Assembly: GCF_003248355.1 (NCBI RefSeq) | Contig: NZ_QKWY01000001.1 | Location: 1,880,001 to 1,944,000, forward strand | Source of the DNA: Streptomyces sp. AC1-42W | Lineage (GTDB): Bacteria > Actinomycetota > Actinomycetes > Streptomycetales > Streptomycetaceae | Length of the DNA: 64,000 nt | Reading direction: 5' to 3' | Shown: one piece after another, positions 34,234 through 43,750 of the stretch | How the letters are laid out: each line of letters opens with the position of its first letter | Numbering within the stretch: the stretch's first letter is position 1 | The notes under the pieces: generated by a model | The model's input: the letters and a program-made list of their open reading frames with translations, nothing else | Database searches by the model: none | What the model was told of the DNA's origin: nothing | Program-made: the position numbers and the translations under genes

Positions 34234-35010
34234 ATGGGTCTTCTGACGCACGAGCGTTACTGCGATGAAATCGTCCGGCTGACCGAGGAGTTGAGAGCGG
34301 CACTGCGGGGCGCCGACCTCACCGCGACCGTACCGACCTGCCCCGACTGGACCCTGCGCGAACTCGCCGAGCACGTGGGCCGCGCCCACCGCTGGGCCGG
34401 TGAGATCGTCCGCACCCGCTCCGCCGAGGCGGTGCCGGAGGACAAGGTGCCGGACAGCAGCCCCGCCGACGACGACCCCGCCACCCTCGACGCCTGGCTG
34501 GCCGCCGGGGCGGCCGGGACAGCCGCCGCGCTGCGCGAGGCCGGGCCGGACACCGAGGTGTGGACCTGGGCCTGGGAGCGGAGGGCCGGCTTCTGGGCGC
34601 GCCGCATGACCCTCGAAACCGTCGTCCACCTCGCCGACGCGGCCCTCACCGCGAACGTCCCCTACACGATGACGCCCGAGCTGGCCGCCGACACGATCGA
34701 CGAGTGGCTGCAGATCGTGGTCTTCGCGCAGGCCGACGGCGACCGCGATGTCGCCGAGCTGCGCGGGGCCGCGCGCTCCCTGCACCTGCACGCCACCGAC
34801 GTACCCGACGCCGAGTGGCTGATCGAGATCGGCGAGGACGGGGTGACCTGGCGGCGGGCGCACGCGAAGGCGGACGTGGCACTGCGCGGGCCGCTCACCG
34901 ACCTGATGCTGGTCTTCAACCGCCGCCTCGCCCCCGACAGCGACCGGGTGGAGGTCCTGGGCGACGCCGCGCTGCTGGACTTCTGGCTGGCCCGCACCAC
35001 CTTCGGCTGA
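34234..35010 (+). CDS. maleylpyruvate isomerase family mycothiol-dependent enzyme
   Basis: The 258-residue protein has the DinB-like four-helix N-terminal domain of actinobacterial mycothiol-dependent enzymes: VPTCPDWTLRELAEHVGRAHRWAGEIVR at about 30-57 with the conserved PDW and a metal-binding His, and FWARRMTLETVVHLADAAL with the second His. The C-terminal domain (TDLMLVFNRRLAP...VEVLGDAALLDFWLARTTFG) matches MDMPI_C. It probably isomerises or detoxifies an electrophile with mycothiol in the cytosol. Confidence 0.88.
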   Translation: MGLLTHERYCDEIVRLTEELRAALRGADLTATVPTCPDWTLRELAEHVGRAHRWAGEIVRTRSAEAVPEDKVPDSSPADDDPATLDAWLAAGAAGTAAALREAGPDTEVWTWAWERRAGFWARRMTLETVVHLADAALTANVPYTMTPELAADTIDEWLQIVVFAQADGDRDVAELRGAARSLHLHATDVPDAEWLIEIGEDGVTWRRAHAKADVALRGPLTDLMLVFNRRLAPDSDRVEVLGDAALLDFWLARTTFG

Positions 35011-35105
35011 GCCGCGCGGCCCGGCCCCCGGTGTGCGGGCCGGGCCGGTCCGGGCCAAGCTGGACGGGCGGCCGACCAACCGTTCCGGCCGCCCCGGAGG
35101 TGCCG

Positions 35106-36146
35106 ATGGACCCGGTCACGGCCCTGGAACGGATCGCCTTCCTGCTGGAACGCGGCAGGGCGGTCACCTACCGCGTCCAGGCGTTCCGCACCGCCGCACG
35201 CACCGTCGCCGCGATGGACGACGGCGAGCCGGCCCGCCGTGTCGCGGACGGCTCGCTGGAACGGGTCAAGGGCATCGGCCCCCGCACCGCCCAGGTCGTC
35301 CGGGAGGCGCTGGCCGGGCAGACCCCCGGCTACCTGGACCGGCTGGAGTCCGAGGCGGCGAGCGCCGGGCCCCTCGCGCAGGGCGGCGAGCACCTGCTGT
35401 CGCTGCTGCGCGGCGACTGCCACACGCACTCCGACTGGTCGGACGGCGGCAGCCCCATCGAGGAGATGGGCCGCGCGGCGGCGGAACTGGGCCACGACTG
35501 GACGGTCCTCACCGACCACTCGCCCCGCCTCACCGTCGCCGACGGCCTCTCGCCCGAGCGGCTGCGCCGGCAACTCGACGAGGTCGCCGCACTCAACGAG
35601 CGCTGGGCGCCGTTCAGGCTGCTCACCGGCATCGAGTGCGACATCCACCGGGACGGTTCCCTCGACCAGGAAATGGACCTCCTGGAACAGGTGGACCTCG
35701 TCGTCGTGTCCGTCCACTCCGAACTCCGCATGGACGCCGCCCCGATGACCCGCCGGATGGTCGCCGCCGTACGCCATCCGCAGGCGAACGTCCTCGGCCA
35801 CTGCACCGGACGCCTCGTCACCGGAAAGGGCCGCCCCGAATCCGCGTTCGACGCCGACGAGGTCTTCGCCGCCTGCGCCGACGCGGGCACCGCCGTCGAG
35901 ATCAACAGCAGGCCCGAACGGCTCGACCCGCCCCGCCGGCTGCTGCGCCGGGCCGTGGCGGCGGGCACCCTGTTCGCCGTGGACACCGACGCGCACGCGC
36001 CGGGCCAGCTCGACTGGCAGGCGTACGGCTGTGCCCGCGCCGAGGAGTGCGGCGTACCGCCGGAGCGCGTGGTCACCACCTGGTCCGCCGGTGAACTGCT
36101 GCGCTGGACCCGGACGGGCCAGATCCCGGAACGGGCGGCCGGCTGA
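35106..36146 (+). CDS. PHP-domain phosphoesterase with helix-hairpin-helix N terminus
   Basis: The 346-residue protein pairs a DNA polymerase X-like N-terminal HhH region (LERIAFLLERGRAVTYRVQAFRTAARTV; KGIGPRTAQVVREAL, about 55-69) with a C-terminal PHP domain: LRGDCHTHSDWSDGGSPIEEM (HxH), LTDHS, GIECDIH, VVSVHSELRM, NVLGHCTGRL and DTDAHAP. All metal-binding motifs of PHP are present. No nucleotidyl-transferase palm is seen, so it is the polX-like protein without polymerase activity found in actinobacteria. It probably acts as a nuclease or phosphoesterase in DNA repair. Confidence 0.87.
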   Translation: MDPVTALERIAFLLERGRAVTYRVQAFRTAARTVAAMDDGEPARRVADGSLERVKGIGPRTAQVVREALAGQTPGYLDRLESEAASAGPLAQGGEHLLSLLRGDCHTHSDWSDGGSPIEEMGRAAAELGHDWTVLTDHSPRLTVADGLSPERLRRQLDEVAALNERWAPFRLLTGIECDIHRDGSLDQEMDLLEQVDLVVVSVHSELRMDAAPMTRRMVAAVRHPQANVLGHCTGRLVTGKGRPESAFDADEVFAACADAGTAVEINSRPERLDPPRRLLRRAVAAGTLFAVDTDAHAPGQLDWQAYGCARAEECGVPPERVVTTWSAGELLRWTRTGQIPERAAG

Positions 36147-36147
36147 A

Positions 36148-36202
36148 CCGCTAACGGCAGCGGCCCCCGCCCGGAAAGGGCGGGGGCCACTGCCGTTAGC
36201 GG
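36148..36202. terminator. bidirectional terminator hairpin
   Basis: A 25-bp stem with one mismatch (36148-36172 with 36178-36202) and a 5-nt loop lies between the convergent PHP gene and membrane-protein gene. It is the strongest hairpin in the window. Confidence 0.88.
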
Positions 36203-36212
36203 ACGGGGGGTG

Positions 36213-37022
36213 TCAGCCGCGCTGGATGCCCGAGGTGTCCTGGAGGACGCCGCGACGGCCGTCCTGCGTCTGGGCGATCAGCGCCGAACCGCGCTGCTCG
36301 ACCGCGAGGTACCAGGTGCCCGGCGCCAGTTCGGCGATCGGGGCCTGCGAACCGTCCTCGTTGTACAGCGGACGGGCCACCGGCACCGCGAACCAGAACG
36401 CGGTGAACTCACCGGACTGCCCGCCGGCCGCCGGGGCCTGCGGCGCCGGAGCCTTCTGCGCGTCGGGCTGACCCGGCTGCTGCGCACCGTACGGCTGCGG
36501 CTGGCCCTGCCGGCCGCCGAACGCCGGCTGCGGACCACCGGGGTAGCCGTAGCCCTGGCCGGGCTGCGCGCCGTACGGCGGCTGCACGGCCTGCGGGTTC
36601 GGGGCGCCCGCGAGCGGGGCCTTGAGCGCCGGAACCAGCGGCGACGCGACCGCGCCCGCGGCCAGCGCCAGCGAGGCGATGAAGCCGAGGATCAGGCCGG
36701 CGCCCGCGTCGATCTGGCCGAGGTCGATGATCGTCCAGAACATGTTCCACGCGGTGAAGACCGTGGCGGCGACGCCGAACTGGGCGAGGTCGAGACCCAC
36801 GATCTTGCGCGGCTGGGGCTGCGAGCGGGAGAGCACGATCAGTGCTGCGCCGATCACCCCGACCATGTAGACGCCGATGCCGTTGCCCAGGGAGTCCCAG
36901 GAGTTGGGGGCGTCGACGTTGCTGCTTCCGTAGTCGAAGTAGTCGAGGAACGAGGCGATGAACAGCACGACCGCTGCTCCGATCACCACGCCATCGCCTC
37001 GAGTGAGGGAGCGGATATTCAC
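36213..37022 (-). CDS. four-helix membrane protein with Pro/Gln/Gly-rich tail (DUF5336-like)
   Basis: The 269-residue protein has four membrane helices in the first ~140 residues (GVVIGAAVVLFIASFLDYF; GIGVYMVGVIGAALIVLS; FGVAATVFTAWNMFWTIIDL; GLILGFIASLALAAGAVA). A flexible region of PYGAQPGQGYGYPGG-type repeats follows, then a short C-terminal beta-like segment (FTAFWFAVPVARPLYNEDG; PGTWYLAVEQRGSALIAQTQDG). The arrangement resembles Streptomyces and mycobacterial DUF5336 proteins; function unknown. It starts at GTG. The upstream 37023-37213 stretch holds no gene. Confidence 0.75.
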   Translation of the reverse strand: MNIRSLTRGDGVVIGAAVVLFIASFLDYFDYGSSNVDAPNSWDSLGNGIGVYMVGVIGAALIVLSRSQPQPRKIVGLDLAQFGVAATVFTAWNMFWTIIDLGQIDAGAGLILGFIASLALAAGAVASPLVPALKAPLAGAPNPQAVQPPYGAQPGQGYGYPGGPQPAFGGRQGQPQPYGAQQPGQPDAQKAPAPQAPAAGGQSGEFTAFWFAVPVARPLYNEDGSQAPIAELAPGTWYLAVEQRGSALIAQTQDGRRGVLQDTSGIQRG

Positions 37023-37213
37023 GTGAAGGTCCTTAGTCGGTCGTCTCGTCGGGGGCGGTCGTCGTCGCCGCCGGATACGCGGCTGGCACGGCTCGAAGCT
37101 CGGGAACGGCTCCCCATCGTACGGGTGAATGTATCGTCTGCTCGTGCGGGTCGCGTTGCTGCCCGCCGGGTGCGCGGACATCCTCCCGAATTCATCGCAG
37201 AATCACCCCTTGC

Positions 37214-38164
37214 CTACCCCTTGAGGTAGCTGCTGATCCCGTCCGCGATGCCCCAGGCGGCCTTCTGGCGCCAACCCGCGTCGGTGAGCAGGGCGGCATC
37301 CTTGGGATCACGCATATTGCCGCATTCGATGAACACTTTGGGCACGGTCGACAAATTAAGTCCGCCGAGATCCTTGCGAACGTCCAAACCGGTTTTGCCG
37401 CCGACATAATTGGAAGGAGAACTTCCGGTACTGCGTACGAACAGACCCGCGATTCGGGTCCCGAGGTCGCGCGAGGGCTCGACGATCTTCGACGTGTCCG
37501 CGCCCCCGCCGCGCACCGCCGCCGGGAGGATCACATGGAAGCCCCGGTTGCCCGCGGCCGACCCGTCCGCGTGGATCGAGACCACCGCGTCCGCGTGCTC
37601 CCGGTTGCCGATCCGCGCCCGCTCGTCCACACAGGGCCCGAACGCCCGGTCGCGGTCGTACGTCAGGACCACCTCGGCGCCCTCGGCGCGCAGCAGCTTC
37701 CGCAGCCGGTGCGCCACGTCCAGCGTGAACTCCGCCTCGGCGTAACCCCCGTTGGTGGCGGTCCCGGTGGTGTCGCACGCCTTGTGCCCGGTGCCGATGT
37801 CCACCTGGCGGTTGATCTCGGCGGTGTGCAGGTGGTTCGTCGGGTTGTGGCCGGGGTCGATGACCACCGTCTTCCCGGACAGCGGCCCGGTGGGGGCGGC
37901 CGGGGTCCTCGACGCGGACGCCGAGGGGGATGCGGTCCTCGACGGCGACTTCACCGGCGTCGGCACGGCCGACGACGGGGCCGACGACGGGGCCGGGGCG
38001 GAGGGCGCGGGCGTGGCGGCCCCGGTGGCAGTCGGCCCGGCCTGCCCCCGCACGGGGCCGTCCCCGTCGCCGCAGCCGGCCAGGCCCAGGCACAGCAGGG
38101 CAGCGGCGGCGGCGAGCCGGAGCGGCCGGCGCGGGGTGGCGGGAAGGCTCTCGTCGTGACGCAC
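37214..38164 (-). CDS. N-acetylmuramoyl-L-alanine amidase lipoprotein (Amidase_3)
   Basis: The 316-residue protein is a likely lipoprotein: LRLAAAAALLCLGLAGCGDGD gives a lipobox with Cys31. A Ser/Pro/Thr-rich spacer follows (about 40-90), then an Amidase_3 catalytic domain: VVIDPGHNPTNH (first zinc His), YAEAEFTLDVAHRLRKLLRAEGAEVVLTYDRD (Glu ligand), VSIHADGSAAGN (second His), and the catalytic Glu in PKVFIECGNMRDPKDA. It cleaves the bond between MurNAc and L-Ala in peptidoglycan outside the membrane. The start codon is GTG. Confidence 0.9.
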   Translation of the reverse strand: MRHDESLPATPRRPLRLAAAAALLCLGLAGCGDGDGPVRGQAGPTATGAATPAPSAPAPSSAPSSAVPTPVKSPSRTASPSASASRTPAAPTGPLSGKTVVIDPGHNPTNHLHTAEINRQVDIGTGHKACDTTGTATNGGYAEAEFTLDVAHRLRKLLRAEGAEVVLTYDRDRAFGPCVDERARIGNREHADAVVSIHADGSAAGNRGFHVILPAAVRGGGADTSKIVEPSRDLGTRIAGLFVRSTGSSPSNYVGGKTGLDVRKDLGGLNLSTVPKVFIECGNMRDPKDAALLTDAGWRQKAAWGIADGISSYLKG

Positions 38165-38238
38165 CCGGCGATGCTACCGGCCGGGCCCGCCGCTGTCCGG
38201 GCCGTCCGCGGACCGGCCGCCGCGCCCGGCGGCGGCCC

Positions 38239-38883
38239 TCAGACGCCGGGACCGGTACGGCGCAGCACCCGCAGCGAGTCCGTGACGGAGACCTCCGTGA
38301 ACGCCCCCGACTCCAACGCCCGCAGATACACCCGGTACGGGGCCTGGCCGCCGTGCGCCGGGTCCGGGAACACGTCGTGGATCACCAGCAGCCCGCCCTC
38401 CACGACGTGCGGCGCCCAGCCCTCGTAGTCGCCGGCCGCGTGCTCGTCGGTGTGGCCGCCGTCGATGAAGACGAAGCCGAGCGGGCCCGCCCACACCGCC
38501 GCCACCTGCGGTGACCGTCCCACCAGCGCCACCACGTGGTCCTCCAGGCCCGCCGCGTGCAGCGTCCTGCGGAAGGTGGGCAGGGTGTCCATCCGGCCCA
38601 CCTCCGGGTCCACCACGGTCGGGTCGTGGTACTCCCAGCCGGGCTGCTGCTCCTCGCTGCCCCGGTGGTGGTCCACGGTGAGCGCGGTCACCCCGGCCGC
38701 CCGCGCCGCGTCGGCGATCAGGATCGTGGAGCGCCCGCAGTAGGTGCCGACCTCCAGCAGCGGCAGGCCGAGCGCGGCGGCCGCGGTCGCGGCCTCGTAC
38801 AGGGCGAGCCCCTCGACCACCGGCATGAAGCCCTTGGCGGCCTGGAAGGCGGCGAGAATCTCCGGCTCGGGCTCGGCGGCCAC
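38239..38883 (-). CDS. class I SAM-dependent methyltransferase (MDMPI/CmcI-like)
   Basis: The 214-residue protein has motif I LLEVGTYCGRSTILIADAAR at about 42-61, TALTVDHHRGSEEQQPG, then GFVFIDGGHTDEHAAGDYEGWAPHVVEGGLLVIHDVFPDPAHGG. The DGGH and HDV motifs are those of metal-linked O-methyltransferases of the Methyltransf_24 group. It is transcribed alone from a GTG behind GGAGG. The acceptor cannot be read. Confidence 0.82.
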   Translation of the reverse strand: MAAEPEPEILAAFQAAKGFMPVVEGLALYEAATAAAALGLPLLEVGTYCGRSTILIADAARAAGVTALTVDHHRGSEEQQPGWEYHDPTVVDPEVGRMDTLPTFRRTLHAAGLEDHVVALVGRSPQVAAVWAGPLGFVFIDGGHTDEHAAGDYEGWAPHVVEGGLLVIHDVFPDPAHGGQAPYRVYLRALESGAFTEVSVTDSLRVLRRTGPGV

Positions 38884-39000
38884 GGTGTTCCTCCTGGTGG
38901 GCGGTGCTGCGACGACGTGCGGGACGGCGCCATCGTGCCGTACGCCCCGGCCGGACGCACCGGCGGGGCGGACGAGCCGGGGCCCGCCGCCCGATGGGGT

Positions 39001-40494
39001 CTACGTCGGCCCCGGTGACCGGCGCCCCGCCGCGTCCGGCACCCGGTCGCGCGAGCCGGTGTGCCGGGCGGCCGCGTCGCCCTCGGCGCTCGCGAGCAGG
39101 ACCGGCGCGGTGGCCGTGCGCCGGGACGGCAGGAACGAGGCGAGGACGAGACCGGCGACCACCGCACAGGTCGCGATGAGGAACGAGATGCGGAAGCCCT
39201 TCATGGTGGGCACCTCGACCGCGCCCATCCGGGTCGAGGTGTGGGCCAGGACCATGCCGATGACCGCGCTGGACACCGAGGTGCCGATGGAGCGCATCAG
39301 GGTGTTCAGACCGTTGGCGGCGCCGGTCTCGGAGACGTCCACGGCGCCGATGATCAGGGCGGGCAGCGAGGAGTAGGCGAGCCCGATGCCGGCGCCGAGC
39401 AGGACGGAGATCAGCACGGTCTGCCAGGTGGCGCTCATCAGCCCGAGCCCGGCCCCGTAACCGATCGCGATCACCAGCAGGCCGAGCATCAGCGACACCT
39501 TGGGGCCCCGGCGGGCGGAGATCCGCGCGTACAACGGGGCGACGAGCATCATCGTCAGGCCCAGCGGGGCCACGCACAGCCCGGCGACCACCATCGACCG
39601 GCCGAGGCCGTAGCCGGTGGAGGCCGGCAGCTGGAGCAGCTGGGGCAGGACGAGGGAGACGGCGTAGAAGGCGACGCCGATCATGATCGACGCCAGGTTG
39701 GTCAGCAGCACCTCGCGGCGGGCCGTGGTCCGCAGATCGACCAGCGGCGCCTCGGTGCGCAGCTCGAACAGCCCCCACAGCACCAGCACGACCAGCGAGG
39801 CGGCGAGCAGCCCGAGCGTGAGGGGGGAGCCCCAGCCCCAGTCGCCGCCCTTGGTGACGGGCAGCAGCAGGAGCACCAGACCCAGCGAGAGGCCGAGTGC
39901 GCCGACGAGATCGAAGCGGCCGGGTGCGCGCAGCGTGCTCTCCGGGACCGCGTACAGGGTCAGCGCCATGGCCAGCGCGCCGAGCCCGGCGGAGGTGAGG
40001 AACAGAGCGTGCCAGTCGGTGTGCTGGGCGATGAGCGCGGCGCCCGGCAGCGCGAGCCCGCCACCGACCCCGATGGACGAACTCATCAGCGCCATCGCCG
40101 AGCCCAGCCTCTCGCGCGGCAGCTCGTCGCGCATGATGCCGATGCCCAGCGGGATCGCGCCCATGGCGAAACCCTGGAGCGAGCGGCCCACGATCATGAT
40201 CACGAGGTCGTCGGTGAAGGCGCATATGAGGGAGCCGACGACCATGACGCCGAGGCTCGCCAGCAGCATCCCGCGCTTGCCGTACAGGTCCCCGAGCCGC
40301 CCCATGATCGGGGTGGCGACGGCCCCGGCGAGCAGCGTGGCGGTCATCACCCAGGTCGCGTCGGACGGGGAGGTGTCCAGCAGGGCGGGCAGGTCCTTGA
40401 AGACGGGGACGAGCAGGGTCTGCATCACGGCGACGGTGATCCCCGCGAAGGCGAGCACGGGGACGATCCCCCGGCCGTGCGGCGTCGGTAACAT
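39001..40494 (-). CDS. MFS transporter (DHA2-like, 14-helix)
   Basis: The 497-residue exporter has the motif A loop GRLGDLYGKRGML after helix 2, RSLQGFAMGAIPLGIGIMRDELP for motif B, and GVGGGLALPGAALIAQHTDW around motif C. The tail after the last helix is short and hydrophilic. It should expel drugs or a metabolite by proton antiport. It is divergent from a second MFS gene; the shared 261-bp interval carries a large inverted repeat. The ATG start (MLPTPHGRG) was chosen at the first helix boundary. Confidence 0.88.
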   Translation of the reverse strand: MLPTPHGRGIVPVLAFAGITVAVMQTLLVPVFKDLPALLDTSPSDATWVMTATLLAGAVATPIMGRLGDLYGKRGMLLASLGVMVVGSLICAFTDDLVIMIVGRSLQGFAMGAIPLGIGIMRDELPRERLGSAMALMSSSIGVGGGLALPGAALIAQHTDWHALFLTSAGLGALAMALTLYAVPESTLRAPGRFDLVGALGLSLGLVLLLLPVTKGGDWGWGSPLTLGLLAASLVVLVLWGLFELRTEAPLVDLRTTARREVLLTNLASIMIGVAFYAVSLVLPQLLQLPASTGYGLGRSMVVAGLCVAPLGLTMMLVAPLYARISARRGPKVSLMLGLLVIAIGYGAGLGLMSATWQTVLISVLLGAGIGLAYSSLPALIIGAVDVSETGAANGLNTLMRSIGTSVSSAVIGMVLAHTSTRMGAVEVPTMKGFRISFLIATCAVVAGLVLASFLPSRRTATAPVLLASAEGDAAARHTGSRDRVPDAAGRRSPGPT

Positions 40495-40630
40495 GCGGGC
40501 GGCCTCCGGGCGGCGGTGAGGGGTGGTGCGGGCGGTGGCGCGGCCGGGCCGGGCGGCGCCGACCGCCAAGTCTGTGCAGGGTGAACCTTGTTCGGCTACG
40601 GCGTATTCCGGTGCACGGGGTGCGAACCGG

Positions 40631-40677
40631 CCGCACGCACACGCGGGCGCACACACCGCACCCGCGTGTGCGTGCGG
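40631..40677. promoter_or_regulatory. 17-bp perfect inverted repeat between divergent MFS genes
   Basis: Arms at 40631-40647 and 40661-40677 are perfectly complementary around a 13-nt spacer. Shorter related CACGGGGTG-like pieces flank it on both sides (near 40613 and 40723). It could be a regulator site or an RNA hairpin in the 5' leader of one of the genes. No nearby regulator gene is seen. Confidence 0.5.
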
Positions 40678-40755
40678 GTCCTACGCCGCCGGACCGAGCG
40701 GGACCGGACCCGAAACCGATGTACGGGGTGCACGGCGGCTGCGAGTATGACACCC

Positions 40756-42192
40756 ATGGTTGACGTCACCACCCCCGCACCGCCCACCGAACGCTCCGGG
40801 ACCCGCACCTGGGCGGTGGTCCTCGCCGCATGCGTCGGGCAGTTCCTCGTGGTGCTCGACGTGTCCGTCGTCAACGTCGCCCTCCCGTCCATGCGCGCCG
40901 ACCTCGGGCTGAGCACCACCGGCCTGCAATGGGTCCTCAACGCGTACTCCATCGCCTTCGCCGGGTTCATGCTGCTGGGCGGGCGGGCCGCCGACCTCTA
41001 CGGCCGCAAGCTGATGTTCCTCGTCGGCCTCGGCCTGTTCACCGCCGCCTCGCTGGCCGGCGGGCTCGCCCAGGAGGGCTGGCAGCTGCTGGCCGCCCGC
41101 GCCGCGCAGGGCCTCGGCGCCGCCGTCCTCGCCCCGGCCACCCTCACCCTGCTCACCGCCGCCGTCCCCGAGGGCCCCGCCCGCGCCCGGGCCATCGGCA
41201 CCTGGATGGCGGTCGGCGCGGGCGGCGGCGCGGCCGGCGGACTGGTCGGCGGGGTGCTCACCGACGCGCTGTCCTGGCGCTGGGTGCTGCTGATCAACGT
41301 GCCCATCGGGGTGCTGGTGCTGATCGGTGCCGCGCTGTGGCTCGCCGAGGGCCGCGCGGCGGGCCGCAGCCGCGTCGACCTGCTGGGCGCCGTCCTCGTC
41401 ACGGCGGGCCTCGCCGCAACGGCGTACGGCATCGTGCAGACCGAGGCGGTGGGGTGGACGGCCGCCGCGACCCTGGTCCCGCTGGTCGGCGGGCCCGTGC
41501 TGCTCGCCCTGTTCACCCTCGTGGAGGCCCGCACCGCGAGCCCCCTGATGCCGCTGCGGGTGCTCGGGGCACGGGCGGTGGCCTCGGCGAACGTCGCCAT
41601 GCTCGTCATGGGCTCCGCCACGTTCGCCATGTGGTACTTCATGACGGTGTACGCGCAGAACGTCCTGGGCTACAGCGCGCTGGCGGCCGGGCTCGCCCTG
41701 ATGCCGTCCTCGCTGGCCGTCGTCGCCGGCTCCAAGGCCGCGCCCCGGCTGATGGCCCGCGTCGGCGCGAAGAACCTCGCGCTCCTGGGCACCGCCGTCG
41801 CCGCCGCGGGCTTCGGCTGGCAGTCCACGATGACCGCGCACGGCTCCTTCCTCACCGCGGTCTGCCTGCCCGGTGTGCTGATGATGGCCGGGGCCGGGCT
41901 CGCCTCCACCCCGCTCGCCTCGCTGGCCACGTCGGGCGCCGCGCCGGGGGAGGCCGGCCTCGTCTCGGGCCTGGTCAACACCTCGCGGACGATGGGCGGG
42001 GCGCTGGGCCTGGCGGTGCTCTCCACGGTCGCCGCGGCCCGCACCGGCGACGCGACGGACCCGGCCGCGCTGACCGCCGGCTACGCGCTGGCCTTCCGCA
42101 CGGCGGGCTGCGTCCTGCTGGCCGGGCTGCTGCTGATGCTGCTCTGGCTCCCGCGCCACCGCCCGGCCCGGGAACGGACGGTACGGGGCTGA
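40756..42192 (+). CDS. DHA2-family MFS drug exporter
   Basis: The 478-residue 14-helix exporter has VVLDVSVVNVALPSMRADLGLS in helix 1 (motif D1), GGRAADLYGRKLMFLVG for motif A, RAAQGLGAAVLAPATLTLLT for motif B and AGGLVGGVLTDALSWRWV for motif C. It should pump out toxic small molecules. The ATG three codons upstream is an equal start. No strong ribosome binding site is visible for either, and a structured leader lies upstream. Confidence 0.88.
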   Translation: MVDVTTPAPPTERSGTRTWAVVLAACVGQFLVVLDVSVVNVALPSMRADLGLSTTGLQWVLNAYSIAFAGFMLLGGRAADLYGRKLMFLVGLGLFTAASLAGGLAQEGWQLLAARAAQGLGAAVLAPATLTLLTAAVPEGPARARAIGTWMAVGAGGGAAGGLVGGVLTDALSWRWVLLINVPIGVLVLIGAALWLAEGRAAGRSRVDLLGAVLVTAGLAATAYGIVQTEAVGWTAAATLVPLVGGPVLLALFTLVEARTASPLMPLRVLGARAVASANVAMLVMGSATFAMWYFMTVYAQNVLGYSALAAGLALMPSSLAVVAGSKAAPRLMARVGAKNLALLGTAVAAAGFGWQSTMTAHGSFLTAVCLPGVLMMAGAGLASTPLASLATSGAAPGEAGLVSGLVNTSRTMGGALGLAVLSTVAAARTGDATDPAALTAGYALAFRTAGCVLLAGLLLMLLWLPRHRPARERTVRG

Positions 42193-42246
42193 GCGGCGGG
42201 GCCGGGACGGGCCGGGCGGTACGCCGCACCCCGGCGCCGGCCCCGT

Positions 42247-43689
42247 TCACTTCCGTTCGTACAGCGTTACCCTGCGCCCCCGTACCCGCTCGTCCGCGAC
42301 GATGCCGAAGTACTCCCTCAGCACCGCGGCCTTCACCCGCTCGCGCCGCGCGTGCTCGGTGCGGGCCGCCTCCGGCGCGTCGGTCACCAGCAGTATCCGC
42401 CGCTCCGCCAGCATCGCCTCCCGTATCCGGTCCGGAGCGGCCTCCACCCCGCTCAGCGTCCCGGACGCGAGCGGGCCCCGCACCAGCGCTATGTCCCGCA
42501 GACCGGTGAACGCCTCCGGCGACACCTGACTGGCGTCGCGCCGGGCGCTCGGCAGGAACACCACCGCCGTCCCCGGCTCCTTCAGCCGCCGCACGTCCGC
42601 CGCCATGGCCAGCACGTCGTCCACCCGGCTCGACGGCGACCGCTTGGCCAGCGACTGCGGCAGCAGCGCCGCCACCACGCACACCAGCAGCGCCGGCACG
42701 AGCCACCGCGACGCCGACGGGAACCGGGGCGCCGCCACCCGCACCGCCGCGGCGCACACACCTCCCGCCAGCAGCGCCAGGCCCAGCATGCTGAACAGCA
42801 CATAGCGGTCCAGGAACAGCGGCTTGCCCAGCGAGACGGCGACCAGGCCGAGTTGCGGAACCGCCAGCAGCGGCAGCCCCACCGAGGCCACCGAGAGCCG
42901 CCCCGCACCCGGCCGGTCGGCCAGGGCCGCGAGAGCGCCGAGCGTCAGCAGCACACCGGGACCGATCAGCATGTGCCAGGTCAGCGGCGGTATCCAGGAC
43001 ACCTGCCCGGCCTGGCCCGCCGTGAACAGGACCAGCGGCAGCGCACCCGCCACCGCGCCCGCCGACGCCACCGCCCAGCGCCCCGCCACCCGCCGCCCCG
43101 CCCCGCTCCACACCAGCGTCGCCAGATGCGCGGGCAGGACGAGCAGCGAGAACCAGTTCAGCAGCGCGCCGAACAGGACCGCGCCCGCGTACGCCGCCCA
43201 GCGCCCCCAGCCGCCGTTCCCCTGGACCAACGTCACCAGGAGCAGCGTCGCGACCCCGGTTGCCGCCGCGACCAGCGCGTACGGGCGGCCCTCCTGGAGG
43301 TAGAACTGCACGGCCGGCAGCAGCCCGAGGACCATGCCGCCGCCCAGCCCCGCCCAGCGCCCGGCCAGCCGCTCGCCGACGGCCGCCACACACGCCGCCG
43401 CCACCGCCATGGCCAGCACGGACGGCAGCCGCAGCGTCGTGGTCGTCGGCCCGAACCAGTCGAACAGGCCGTGCATCAGCAGGTAGTACAGCCCGTGCAC
43501 CGCGTCCACCTGGCCCAGCAGGGCCCGTAGGTCGGCGGTGGACCGCAGCGCCACCTGCCAGGTCGCGGCCTCGTCCCGCCATAAGCTGCCCTGCCGCGAA
43601 AGCCCCCAGAGCCCGAGGGCCAGCGTCCAGAGCGCCGGTATGAGCCAGAGCGGAGCAGCGCGCCGGGGCGCGGAGCCGGAAGAAGACAT
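42247..43689 (-). CDS. GT39-like membrane glycosyltransferase (PMT_2 / mannosyltransferase type)
   Basis: The 480-residue polytopic protein has the acidic first loop of GT-C enzymes: LSRQGSLWRDEAATWQVALRST (the Asp-Glu pair at about 37-38). Around ten further helices follow, and a LPPSxK-like loop is replaced by LGKPLFLDRYVLF. It should transfer a sugar from a polyprenyl phosphate donor on the outer face of the membrane. Its C-terminal ~100 residues are soluble. It starts 62 nt past the LuxR-type regulator gene, in the same direction, and may be co-transcribed with the ABC/two-component set. Confidence 0.82.
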   Translation of the reverse strand: MSSSGSAPRRAAPLWLIPALWTLALGLWGLSRQGSLWRDEAATWQVALRSTADLRALLGQVDAVHGLYYLLMHGLFDWFGPTTTTLRLPSVLAMAVAAACVAAVGERLAGRWAGLGGGMVLGLLPAVQFYLQEGRPYALVAAATGVATLLLVTLVQGNGGWGRWAAYAGAVLFGALLNWFSLLVLPAHLATLVWSGAGRRVAGRWAVASAGAVAGALPLVLFTAGQAGQVSWIPPLTWHMLIGPGVLLTLGALAALADRPGAGRLSVASVGLPLLAVPQLGLVAVSLGKPLFLDRYVLFSMLGLALLAGGVCAAAVRVAAPRFPSASRWLVPALLVCVVAALLPQSLAKRSPSSRVDDVLAMAADVRRLKEPGTAVVFLPSARRDASQVSPEAFTGLRDIALVRGPLASGTLSGVEAAPDRIREAMLAERRILLVTDAPEAARTEHARRERVKAAVLREYFGIVADERVRGRRVTLYERK

Positions 43690-43750
43690 GACGTACCAAG
43701 CCCCCGAGATATCACGGTACGGACGGACTGAATGTGGGTCGTACGGGCGG

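Noticed and set aside
34234..36146. A DNA polymerase X gene
   Set aside because: Only the HhH and PHP regions are present; no nucleotidyltransferase palm motif exists.
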